64,000 bases of DNA, taken from Homalodisca vitripennis (taxonomy: Eukaryota; Arthropoda; Insecta; Hemiptera; Cicadellidae). This document shows, one piece after another, positions 21,930 through 32,999 of the stretch (position 1 is its first letter; each line of letters starts with the position of its first letter). The stretch covers positions 1-64,000 of the forward strand of contig NW_025776242.1 in the NCBI RefSeq assembly GCF_021130785.1, read 5' to 3'. Made by a program: the position numbers and the translations under genes. Below the pieces are notes generated by a model. The model saw nothing but the letters and a program-made list of their open reading frames with translations. It ran no database searches and was not told where the DNA came from.

Positions 21930-23290
21930 TCGTTTACTAACAGTAGTGCTTGCGCCCATCAGCGAACGGAAAGGCGATCCTGATCTGCCATCGTCCCATA
22001 GGCCTCTCTGCATGTTGGACACTGCGCAAAAGCTCTATGTGAAGTTGATCCGCTTCCACCTGACTATTGCCATGGAAGATGTTAGGTACTTCTGCCATCG
22101 CCAGTACAGACTAAGAAAGCGGTAGTCAACAATCCATGCTATCAATCCAGAAAACGGTGCAACCAATCCAGAACTATCACTGTGCAACTGACCGTAATAA
22201 GAGCTAATAGCTACAACCGATTCTCCTGTCAAGTATTGCTTCTTGTCAAGAATTCTCTTAACTCGCTGAGGAGGATTGATATGTTGGATGCGCTGCAGAA
22301 CACATTCCACATCCATCGTGTCTGTTGTAGCTCATCAGAAATTATCTGAACTTTCGACAGTTGGTCTGTGACGCAAAGGATGAAATGCGGACGATTTTTT
22401 GTAATTTCCGGTGCTCAATTCTAGGCCGGGATCTCTGGTATAATGCTTATGACAGTATCCTAAGGTCCGAGACCCCTGAAGAGACTGCGCTTGTTGAGAA
22501 CGCCGATTACGTTTTAGCTCTAATCGCTGCACGCTATATTGAGCTGGCCCAGCTTACGCTAAATCAATGAATGAATGTTTTTTTACGCTTAGACATATGA
22601 TCAATGCTGATCAACATCATCTGATGTTGCTCGCTTTGGGCAATACCGAGATCGGTATGTTCTCAAAGAAAAGGATTGAAATATTCGTCTCGTTGCAGTG
22701 GGGAAGGGGGTTGTACAAACGAAGCGTGCCGCCAAGTACCTTGGTGTAAAGTTTGATAGCAAATTAAGGGCCATATATTTCGGACGGCGAAAAAGGCTGC
22801 TAGGATTTTTAAAAGCTAATGTCCATGTTAGGGGACCTTGGTGTGCAAGACGTTTGTTGATATCTGCAGTCAAGTCTGTACTATAAGGGACTGAGACGTG
22901 GAAGACGTATTTAACAAGTTTTCTCGGATGCGGCTACCTCGAGTGCAGCTTCAGGCTGCGCTTCGTGTGTGTTCCACCGACCGCATAGTGTTAGAACTTG
23001 TCGTCTTTTTGATTACTGCAATTATTCCTGTCGAGCTCTGAGAGTAACACAATATACCTGACGATATCGGTAAGGACACTGCCAGATTAGAATGGCGTTC
23101 GCTAACCGTTCGAAACCCAGGGACGGTTGACTGCGTGATTCAGCAAACAAGTCAAACCATGGGTGGAAAAGCGGCACGGAAAAGTGGATCAATAACTTAC
23201 CCAGTTCTTCATAGGTCACGGCTACTTCAGGTCGTACTTGGATCGGATGTGCAACCTGATTAGCGAATTAAACCAAGATCACACGGGTAG
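21930..23290 (+). pseudogene. R1-type non-LTR retrotransposon reverse transcriptase fragment
   Basis: A decayed LINE. In order: KGDPDLPSSHRPLCMLDTAQKL (about 21,970-22,035), the RT opening block, then RQYRLRKR and STIHAINP. Around 22,270-22,310 comes NSLRRIDMLDALQNTFHI. At about 22,420-22,560 come SILGRDLWYNAYDSIL and TALVENADYVLALIAAR, where the normal Y/FADD catalytic box reads NADY. At about 22,700-22,880 come VQTKRAAKYLGVKFDSKL and RRLLISAVKSVL. Further thumb/C-terminal fragments (ALRVCSTDR, FFIGHGYFRSYLDRMC) run to about 23,250. Endonuclease, ORF1 and the final cysteine motif are not seen. Stops and frameshifts are numerous. The wording of the RT blocks is closest to the R1 clade as I remember it. 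It lies in a 2.3-kb stretch present only in A2. Confidence 0.85.
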
Positions 23291-24735
23291 ATATAGGGAC
23301 AGCCCTAAGGACGTAAGCCAAAAGTAGGCCTAGCCTGCGATAGACAAATCCAGGATAGATCCCTATACAACAGAGGATTTGTCAATGGGTAACCCGTGGG
23401 TTCCATTCCGCCGCTTAGGAGTCTTCACTACAGGCTGGCCACATGTGTGCATTTTCCCGACTTTCACTGAAAAAAGATTACTGTCGGTAGTGGGTAGCAA
23501 CAAATTTATATTGCTAAGAAAAGGCATGTAATTTTGTAAGGAAGCATAGTTAAAGAAATTACATATTTATGCCGCAGAAAGGATGCGTCACTTAGATACG
23601 TATAATGAAATTAAATTTAAGTCGTAAAAAAAGAGTTAAGCGTGGTATTTATAGCAAAGAGAATTACTGAAGGTATCTTATTGGCTGGAAAGAAAACTTG
23701 GAACGGTCCTAAGACAAGCACAGGACAGGTTATCAGAATAATAAAGCCACATTTAGAGTAAAAAAAAAGATATCGCGAAGGTTTAGAGTACCGATGGGCG
23801 AGCTGTCTAACACCTCACACTTTGGATCTGAGTTAGAGGTGGCGCAGTTCAAACCATGTCAGTGATCATTGGTATTTTCACCAGTAATGTAACATTGCAC
23901 TGTACAGAAACTCCTCCTGATTGTGTTTTATAAGGTCCTCTCAAAGACCAGTGTCCCAAGAGAAGTGACATAAAGCAGAAAAGGCAATCTACCGATGCTT
24001 TAAAATATGTTTAGGCAGGTAAACGTGCAACTGAAGTACAGTTACAGCTAATTGGATATAAAAAAATTTAAACTCCCGAGGATAATTATATAGATTTATT
24101 AAGTATCCAAACTTATACTAGGACGGAGAATGTATCGAAATTAGGCAGGTTAAAGTTACGGGTGTGTTGCTAATGGATAATTATATAGCAATTGCAAGAA
24201 ATATTAGGAGTTATGCATATATAAGAGATTAAAATATAATAATTACAAGAGAACTTGTTGTATACAATAATTAGTAAACCCATAGGGTGAGTAAATTACA
24301 CAGCACTATATGAAGATAAAACGCAATAAATCATTTAAATGCTAGTATTACTTCATTATATATTGATTTTAGATAGTAATCCAAGTAAATTAATCGGCCA
24401 GTTATACCCAAAAAGAGTTAATAACAAGTAAGTTGGGGATTGACATAGATATCAACATGCTCGAGGGTGGAACAACAATAAAGGTTATCATTTATCAGTG
24501 CTAATTCCAACTCAAACTACCCCCAACAGTGCCAGTCTCATGGAGATTGTGAGGGATAACTTAAAACTTTCATACCAAGTGTGATACGTTAGTAACCCAA
24601 GATGTTAGTCTGTATAATGAACTTTCAAATTGGTGAATTTTAAGAACTTTGTTATCAGTAGTTTTAGCTAATATACTTAACTTATCGTTTTACATGTTAA
24701 GTTTTATAAACAGTAATATTTTTGTTTGTTTTTTT

Positions 24736-25415
24736 GGTACTTTGGGATTATACCGACCACACCCAGACATGAATCGTTATTTGACATTTTGCTTCTACTG
24801 ATTAATAGATTAGCATAGAACAAATTTCGTCAATATAAAACAGGAATTGTCTTATCGCAAACCCCTCCCCATCATCAGACAGAGGTCAAAGTCGAACGGT
24901 CTAGTAGATAACGTGATTGCAGAGTCTCGCCGCCCGTTCAGCTGGTGCGTCGCTTTGTTGTACTTCCGTGTTTTACCTCTACATTTCTACTAACACAAAA
25001 ATTCAACAAAAACTAAACTCCTTATTGAAAAAAAACACACAAATTTTGTTTTTTTGTACCGTGCAAAAAACTTAAATAATCATGTTATGCCGCGCGGCCT
25101 GCTGTAATCGGGATTCTCGAGAAAGATAAGATAACAGCGACAACAATACCGATCGAAATACCTGGAAACGCTTGTTGATTATGGAATGTTAGTTCTGTTA
25201 CTCAACTACATCGTTTTATAACGTTCTAAGTTCATTGAAAAAAGTTTAAGCGTTGGGGCATTTAACGGAATCTGACCCCATTAACAATTGATAATCGTTG
25301 TAAGTTTTTAATTTTGTAATTAAATAGTTGTTTTTTCGTTCTCTTGTGTTTGTTTCTATAAATGTATATTTTTGTGTTCTTCATACTGGTGTGGTCGGTA
25401 TAATCCCAAAGTACC
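24736..25415. mobile_element. MITE with 27-bp inverted ends, copy 2
   Basis: Same ends as 5502-6053 (ggtactttgggattatacc and its inverse), 680 bp. It carries about 150 bp of extra sequence at roughly 24,930-25,090 (starting cgcccgttcagctggtgcgtcg) that the first copy lacks. It sits about 45 bp before the unoccupied TTAA site, a place that is empty in A1, so the two copies are separate insertions. Confidence 0.85.
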
Positions 25416-25460
25416 GTTTTTTTTTCGTATTGTAGTTTATGCACAGTGTTTGTTTCTTCA

Positions 25461-25464
25461 TTAA
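25461..25464. other. Unoccupied TTAA target site equivalent to the 5,185 MITE insertion
   Basis: The context tgtttcttca-TTAA-tgtaataatacatagttt aligns with A1 sequence on both sides of its MITE (tgttttctttaTTAA and TTAAagtaatgttatatagttt). It carries only one TTAA. Confidence 0.85.
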
Positions 25465-26263
25465 TGTAATAATACATAGTTTGACAACAAACAATAAGCA
25501 GAGCAATACACGTTTGGCATCTACAGTCTTTATGCTACTTATATATAGATAGGAAGAATTACGACTGAGGCAACAAATAAAACATTTATACTTACCATTT
25601 AGAAGGGGTAACAGGCTGATTATCTTGGGTCCTTTATCGATGAGATTGTAAACAAGGTTCATAGTCTATGATAGAGTCAACGTCCACTAACCGTCGTAAC
25701 CTCTCATTTTAATAGTATCTAAACCACGCACAATTTTCAAAGCGAAATGTTACTGAAAGCCATGTCAAATATTTTGAAGTTTAACAGTTTAATAATAGGT
25801 TTTCATAGAAACGACGATATACATTGTTACTAAAACACGAATCTAAACAAAATATATTACGTGATACTGTACCTTTAAACGAGCAATTCTTATATATATT
25901 TTATTCGTGTCTTCAAGCAATGAAAAATTTCTACAAAGTAAATTTTTTATATATATTATTATTTATTTCTTTAATTACATTTTGAAGTAAATGCAATCTA
26001 TTCAAATGACATCTGGTAAATAACATCTGAGGTATCTTAAAAAGAGTAATAAGGAAATCCTCACAGCTGATGTTTAATCAGAAATACCAAATAGTAAAAA
26101 TATAAATCCCTTTATAAACTAACGAAGGTTCGAACCGATAGGAAATTTTGTGTAATTCGTTTATCTATTTCGTATAACTCATCTCACACGTACTGCTAAA
26201 TTAAAATGCTAGCAAACATTATTTAACATCATACAAACAGAAAAGTCTCATCATTCAGATGTT

Positions 26264-28429
26264 TCGAAGTCTACAAGATTTGCGGCAGCGTACATCACAG
26301 CGTGTAGTTACTGAAAATAACGAGCAACAAGATCGATGTCTACAAGGTTTGCGGCAGCGTGCATCACAGCGTGTAGCTACTGAAAATAACGAGCAACAAG
26401 ATCGATGTCTACAAGGTTTGCGGCAGCGTACATCACAGCGTGTAGTTACTGAAAATAACGAGCAACAAGATCGATGTCTACAAGGTTTGCGGCAGCGTAC
26501 ATCACAGCGTGTAGCTACTGAAAATAACGAGCAACAAGATCGATGTCTACAAGGTTTGCGGCAGCGTACATCACAGCGTGTAGCTACTGAAAATAACGAG
26601 CAACAAGATCGATGTCTACAAGGTTTGCGGCAGCGGTACATCACAGCGTGTAGCTACTGAAAATAACGAGCAACAAGATCGATGTCTACAAGGTTTTGCG
26701 GCGGCAGCGTACATCACAGCGTGTAGTTACTGAAAATAACGAGCAACAAAGATCGATGTCTACAAGGTTTGCGGCAGCGTACATCACAGCGTGTAGTTAC
26801 TGAAAATAACGAGCAACAAGATCGATGTCTACAAGGTTTTTGCGGCAGCGTGCATCACAGCGTGTAGCTACTGAAAATAACGAGCAAACAAGATCGATGT
26901 CTACAAGGTTTGCGGCAGCGTGCATCACAGCGTGTAGCTAATGAAAATAACGAGCAACAAGATCGATGTCTACAAGGTTTGCGGCAGCGTACATCACAGC
27001 GTGTAGCTACTGAAAAATAACGAGCAACAAGATCGATGTCTACAAGGTTTGCGGCAGCGTACATCACACAGCGTGTAGCTACTGAAAATAACGAGCAACA
27101 AGATCGATGTCTACAAGGTTTGCGGCAGCGTACATCACAGCGTGTAGCTACTGAAAATAACGAGCAACAAGATCGATGTCTACAAGGTTTGCGGCAGCGT
27201 ACATCACAGCGTGTAGCTACTGAAAATAACGAGCAACAAAGATCGATGTCTACAAGGTTTGCGGCAGCGTGCATCACAGCGTGTAGCTACTGAAAATAAC
27301 GGCGAGCAACAAGATCGATGTCTACAAGGTTTGCGGCAGCGTACATCACAGCGTGTAGCTACTGAAAAATAACGAAGCAACAAGATCGATGTCTACAAGG
27401 TTTGCGGCAGCGTGCATCACAGCGTGTAGCTACTGAAAATAACGAGCAACAAGAATCGATGTCTACAAGGTTTGCGGCAGCGTGCATCACAGCGTGTAGT
27501 TACTGAAAATAACGAGCAACAAGATCGATGTCTACAAGGTTTGCCGGCAGCGTGCATCATAGCGTGTAGCTACTGAAAATAACGAGCAACAAGATCGATG
27601 TCTACAAGGTTTGCGGCAGCGTACATCACAGCGTGTAGCTACTGAAAATAACGAGCAACAAGATCGATTGTCTACAAGGTTTGCGGCAGCGTATATCACA
27701 GCGTGTGTAGCTACTGAAAATAACGAGCAACAAGATCGATGTCTACAAGGTTTGCGGCAGCGTGCATCACAGCGTGTAGCTACTGAAAATAACGAGCAAC
27801 AAGATCGATGTCTACAAGGTTTGCGGCAGCGTACATCACAGCGTGTAGCTACTGAAAATAACGAGCAACAAGATCGATGTCTACAAGGTTTGCGGCAGCG
27901 TGCATCACAGCGTGTAGCTACTGAAAATAACGAGCAACAAGATCGATGTCTACAAGGTTTGCGGCAGCGTGCATCACAGCGTGTGCTACTGAAAATAACG
28001 AGCAACAAGATCGATGTCTACAAGGTTTTGCGGCAGCGAGCATCATAGCGTGTAGCAACTGAAAATAACGAGCAACAAGATCGATGTCTACAAGGTTTGC
28101 GGCAGCGTACATCACAGCGTGTAGCTACTGAAAATAACGAGCAAACAAGATCGATGTCCTACAAGGTTTGCGGCAGCGTACATCACAGCGAGTGTAGTTA
28201 CTGAAAATAAACGAGCAACAAGATCGATGTCTACAAGGTTTGCGGCAGCGTGCATCACAGCGTGTAGTTTACTGAAAATAACGAGCAACAAGATCGATGT
28301 CTACAAGGTTTGCGGCAGCGTACATCACAGCGTGTAGTTACTGAAAATAACGAGCAACAAGATCGATGTCTACAAGGTTTGCGGCAGCGTGCATCACAGC
28401 GTGTAGTTACTGAAAATAACGAGCAATAA
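26264..28429 (+). repeat. 69-bp satellite block 1, about 31 units, derived from Helitron coding repeat
   Basis: Consensus unit gatcgatgtctacaaggttt-gcggcagcgtrcatcacagc-gtgtagctactgaaaataac-gagcaacaa, 69 bp. In the open frame this is 23 codons reading QGLRQRASQRVATENNEQQD then RCL. By length the block holds about 31 units. The same arginine/glutamine-rich unit occurs once or twice in the Helitron fragments of A1 (7,370) and A3 (50,810), at the homologous position, so the array is an expansion of a protein-coding repeat. Many units carry one- or two-base indels, so no continuous frame survives, although 130-145-codon stretches are open. Long open frames on the opposite strand are mirror artefacts of the 69-bp periodicity. 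Confidence 0.93.
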
Positions 28430-28999
28430 GAGCGACGTCTGCAAGTTATGAGGCAGTCTGTAGCACAGCGTGTAGCTACTGGAAATGACGAGCAACAAGA
28501 GCGACGTCTGTAAGATATGAGGCAGTCTGTAGCACAGCGTGTAGCTACTGGAAATGACGAGCAACAAGAGCGACGTCTGTAAGATATGAGGCAGTCTGTA
28601 GCACAGCGTGTAGCTACTGGAAATGACGAGCAACAAGAGCGACGTCTGTAAGATATGAGGCAGTCTGTAGCACAGCGTGTAGCTACTGGAAATGACGAGC
28701 AACAAGAGCGACGTCTGCAAGATATGAGGCAGTCTGTAGCACAGCGTGTAGCTACTGGAAATGACGAGCAACAAGAGCGACGTCTGTAAGATATGAGGCA
28801 GTCTGTAGCACAGCGTGTAGCTACTGGAAATGACGAGCAACAAGAGCGACGTCTGTAAGATATGAGGCAGTCTGTAGCACAGCGTGTAGCTACTGGAAAT
28901 GACGAGCAACAAGAGCGACGTCTGTAAGATATGAGGCAGTCTGTAGCACAGCGTGTAGCTACTGGAAATGACGAGCAACAAGAGCGACGTTTGCGTATA
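28430..28999 (+). repeat. 69-bp satellite block 2, eight homogeneous units
   Basis: Units start at 28,430, 28,499, 28,568, 28,637, 28,706, 28,775, 28,844 and 28,913, plus a partial unit from 28,982. They read ERRLQDMRQSVAQRVATGND then EQQ, a sibling of the block-1 unit. Units 1 and 5 have CAA at the Q codon after RRL; units 2-4 and 6-8 have TAA. This looks like a four-unit higher-order repeat of 276 bp present twice. In contrast to block 1, no unit has an indel. Confidence 0.95.
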
Positions 29000-29041
29000 G
29001 AAAAAATCATACGAATTATGAATAATAAATACATACTTTTT

Positions 29042-29259
29042 ACATTTTAACAGCTTCTTCTTATTGTCAACTAAATGCTTAATATTATGATCAAACACTC
29101 CAATCAATGACAAATTTTTATTTTTGTGAGGGCTTTCGTGCTCAATGAATACGAAAGGTGGGTCTGACGATGTGTTCATTGAGCACGAAAGGCTCCACAA
29201 AAATAAAAGTTTGTCATTTATTGGAATGTTTGATCATATATTAAGCATACATACTTTTT
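29042..29259. mobile_element. Hairpin (foldback) element beside the satellite
   Basis: Arms 29,075-29,152 and 29,172-29,248 are inverted repeats of about 77 bp with few mismatches, around a 19-bp loop (29,153-29,171). The string acatacttttt occurs at 29,031-29,041 and again at 29,249-29,259 directly after the right arm, but only once at the homologous place in A1 (11,251). This fits an inserted element with an 11-bp target duplication, although the left arm begins 33 bp inside. No ORF and no superfamily assignment. Confidence 0.7.
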
Positions 29260-30863
29260 GTTAAGTAGTTTTAATGATTGACATAAACAGTAATAAATGA
29301 GCTATTAACGATTGTTTTCAAAGCTTGGGACAAGTTGACGTATGCTTGAGCCCTCGTGTCACTTCTGTTTAAATGCAAAGCGTCCCTTGAACTTCTTCAG
29401 ATTTAATTATCTTTCTGTAACTTCCTTTTCGTCCAAATCTGTTGCAAAATATTTACGTTTAATTTAATAATTTTCCTTGGTGTTCATAATGTGATGAAAC
29501 AAAAAACTTTTGTGAATTGTTACACAATATTATTTTGTTGAGAATAATAACTACAAAAACTTGTGTCTTTAACCAAAAATAACTAGGCCTAATCCTTAAA
29601 TGAAAACTGCAAAATTTATTTATAACAATTTTGAGTAAGGTTTAGATTAGGCTGGATTTATCAAGGTTTAGGTTAGGCTTTGATAAATCCAATATCAGGT
29701 TTTAGGAGTATGATGGTATTTCTTTATTTTCATTAATAATATTTTCACTTTACAGTTAGTGATGTTAAAACTGGTCAAGACGTAAAACCAGATAAATAAA
29801 CATGTATGCCTTATTTGAATGCTATTTATTAGTTTAATTAATAATATTGATATAACACTCAGTATTCCTTACTTAAAATGCAATTAGTGTATATTACTTC
29901 CACTAGCTAGTTCCATTTGTTACATCACCTGTTTCTGACACTGTGAAAGTAGTGTGAACGTTATTTCTAAGGTTTAAAACATAAAAATAAAATATACATG
30001 AATGTAAACTAAACGTATCCGAATTTTTCATTAAATTTTATAGAAATGTATTAATAAATGAAAGGTAATGCAATTCATTATTGGACAAGATTGTATATAT
30101 TTATACTATCCAATACCTATTTTTATTTACCAATATTTATGTGAATAAATTACGGTAAATATTTGTGATACATGTAAAGTCTTGTGAGTATACAGAGTGC
30201 TTTACAAAAAATGTGAAGGAATATATTTAATTTCTTGAAAAAATTTCCTCAAGCAAACATGTATTAAAACAGGCAAGAATGCGTATTAACCACTATTGTG
30301 CAATCCAATTATATTAATAAATACACAGAAAAACATCTAGTTGTAGGGGTGTATGACATTCTGATCCAAATTTCTCTAATCCAACTGCCTTTACTACCGG
30401 CAGAAGAAATATTGAATTTCTATCAAAAATTTAATTTCTAGAAAATACAAAAAAGTTGGCGACCGTTGGCTGTGTAGTAGATTTATAGTCCCAAGTGAGT
30501 AAACGCCATATTCACTGCCTTCTGTAAAGTGCTGCAGCCGCGCGGCAAATATTTGAACTAGACTAGTCACATGACGATGTTGGCAGTTGTTCAGGATCGC
30601 GTCTGCTGCTTTTGCCGTGTTTACTAACGTTCAATATTGGTTATGTTTGGTTATTTGTTATGAGTTACTGTCATCATATTGTTTAGTTGTTATTGCTTAA
30701 TATTTTAATGCAAGTAAGTGTTTTAACATTAAACATTAAAAATTGTTGTCCTACTGTAGTGAATATCTTACAACAAAAACGCTGTCGTTGTTAGGTATGT
30801 AGGCTAGTCAGGGACAATAGTTTTTACAAATTTCTTGCCTGTTGATGGTTATCCTTTTTAATA

Positions 30864-32556
30864 ATGGAACAAATAACCGATGATGAGATTAATGAATATT
30901 TGAATCATGGTAATGAAGACTCAGATTTTGAAATAGGTGATAGCAATGTAGACTATTCTTCTGAAAGTGATATAGATCGTCCATTAGATGGAAATAGGCC
31001 TAGAGCATCTAGGCCTAAATCTCAGCAAAACAATGTTACCTTGTGGGATGAAATTTAAATAGGTTCTAACATTGCATTAGACAAAATACTTAAATTTACA
31101 CTTTGTGATACACCTAAAGTAATATTTGAAAACCTAACTCCAACCGAATCATTTCATAAATTCATTCCTGTAGCTGAACAGACAAATATTTATTCTATAC
31201 AATGTTGTGATGCCACAACTGACATTCCCAAACGTTCTAGACTACATCAACTAAAAGAAATTGATGAAAGGGACGTGAAAGCTTTTGTAGCAACGCAAAT
31301 TTCAATGGGACTCACTCATAAGCCAAACGAAGAATCATATTTTCAAGACGGCTTTCGGCTGACAAAAACTCTGGCATTTTCCAAAATATTTTCTAGAGAC
31401 CAATATCAACTAATCAAGTCTTTTTCCATTTCAATGACAATAGCAATCAGGTGTCAAAGGGTAATACTGGATATGATCCACTGTTCAAAATAAGGCCCTT
31501 GATAGATTTTGTTTCTAAAACATATCTAAACAACTATGAGCCTGGAGAAGCACTTTCTATAGATGAAAGTATGATTAAATTTAAAGGTAGGCTATCCTTC
31601 AAACAATATCTCCCAAGCAAGCCATCAACAAAATGGGGAATCAAGGTATGGTCGCTCCGTGACTCTTCAAATAGATTTCTGTTGAGATTCAAGGTGTATA
31701 CTGGGAAAGAAACCGATAGTAAAGGTGAGGGCCTGGGTAGTAGAGTTGGAAAAGATTTGCTACTAGGTTTTGAATCTACTAACAGAATCATATACATGGA
31801 AAATTTCTACTCTAGTGTTGGTTTATTCAACGACCTTAAGTTGAGTGGGTTTGGAGCATGTGGTACGGTAAGAGCAAACCAAAAAAAGTTGCCTGTTGAA
31901 ATGAAAAATTTGAAGAAAAATAAAGGTGACTTCCCAACAACATGGATCCGAGAATCTAAAGATATGATAGCATGTTCTTGGCAAGATACAGGAAAAGTAA
32001 ACATGCTCTCTACTGTAGGTGACACTGGAGTAAAATTAATTGACGTCAGATCAAAGACAGCAGACGAGAAGTCACGAAGCCCAATATTAAAGTACTGTAC
32101 AACAAAAATATGGGTGGAGTAGACTTATTTGACAAGTTTTATTCTTCGTATCCTTTCGGCCATAAATCAATGAAATGGTACCATCGCCTATAGCATTTTG
32201 TCATTGAAATTTGATTGATAAATAGCTGCATAGCTTATAATATGAAAAATGGTGTAAGATCTCTAACTCACAAAACGTTTCGAGAACAGGTTATTGACGG
32301 GTTACTAAGCGCATGGGAACCTAGAACTGAAATCCGACGGGGTCGAAAATTGAGCAACCCTCTTGATGACAGACTATCAGGGAGAATCCATTTTATCAGC
32401 CAATATGGAGATAAAAACCACAAACCCAACTGTGCTGTCTGTAGTATCCTACCATCAAGCTGCACCAAAAAAGGGAAAGGCACGTGTACACGTGTAAAAG
32501 AAAGCAAACATCATATTTTTGTAAAACTTACCAGGATGATCCACCCCTGTGCATAG
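30864..32556 (+). pseudogene. piggyBac transposase pseudogene
   Basis: A full-length but broken DDE transposase of the piggyBac superfamily. An acidic N-terminus (MEQITDDEINEYLNHGNED) from 30,864 is interrupted by TAA at 31,056-31,058, then continues in the same frame to about 31,430. After a frameshift it reads FNDNSN..NTGYDPLFKIRPL, then LSIDESMIKFKGR (first catalytic D, about 31,560), then IIYMENFYSSVGLF (about 31,790), where the usual D of DNFFTS is E, then NMGGVDLFDKFYSSY (third D, about 32,115). TAG and TGA stops follow near 32,190-32,215. The C-terminus (32,215-32,556) has a cysteine-rich zinc-binding tail (CAVC...C...C...HPC). Terminal repeats and TTAA flanks were not resolved. At least two frameshifts and three stops exclude function. 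Confidence 0.88.
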
Positions 32557-32999
32557 TTTCTTGTTTTGAAGTTTATCACTCTATAAAGATTTATAAGAAA
32601 ACTTGCAATTGCTTTTTTTAGCAAATCAAGACAATCTGCTTTTTTGCCAATACAATCTTGTAAGGCTAAAAGAGAATGTTTCCATATTGGAAAAGATTTT
32701 TGCATTTTTTGTTTTTTGTTTAGGCCTACTAACTTGCATTTATTGTGACTTATTACTTGAAATGATTAAAAATGTAAATTGAAAAATGAATAGTTTTAAC
32801 TTTGTGTAAATAAATCTAAATGTATAAAAGTGAATGTTGGGAGACAATGGCTCCCTGCTACTTCTGCGCCTCGTGCGAATCACCACATTTTCCGCTTTAC
32901 TGGTAAATTTATATTATTATGTACAAATTACTTGCTACACAATATCATATATGAGTATATGCACAATTAAACTATGATATAAAGTTCATTCAGATTACA

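Noticed and set aside
22035..22316. 93-codon minus-strand ORF
   Set aside because: Antisense shadow of the R1-type reverse transcriptase, which reads on the plus strand.
26255..28115. Several 65-158-codon cysteine-rich open frames on the minus strand of block 1
   Set aside because: Mirror frames of the tandem unit, broken wherever a unit has an indel. No start context or promoter is seen.
26264..28999. CRISPR-like array
   Set aside because: Units are contiguous and nearly identical with no unique spacers between repeats, and the setting is eukaryotic transposon DNA.
28255..29200. Two open frames of 259 and 268 codons on the minus strand, serine/cysteine- or leucine-rich repeats
   Set aside because: They run antisense to the 69-bp satellite. 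A unit length divisible by three keeps any stop-free frame open, and the encoded repeats resemble no protein.
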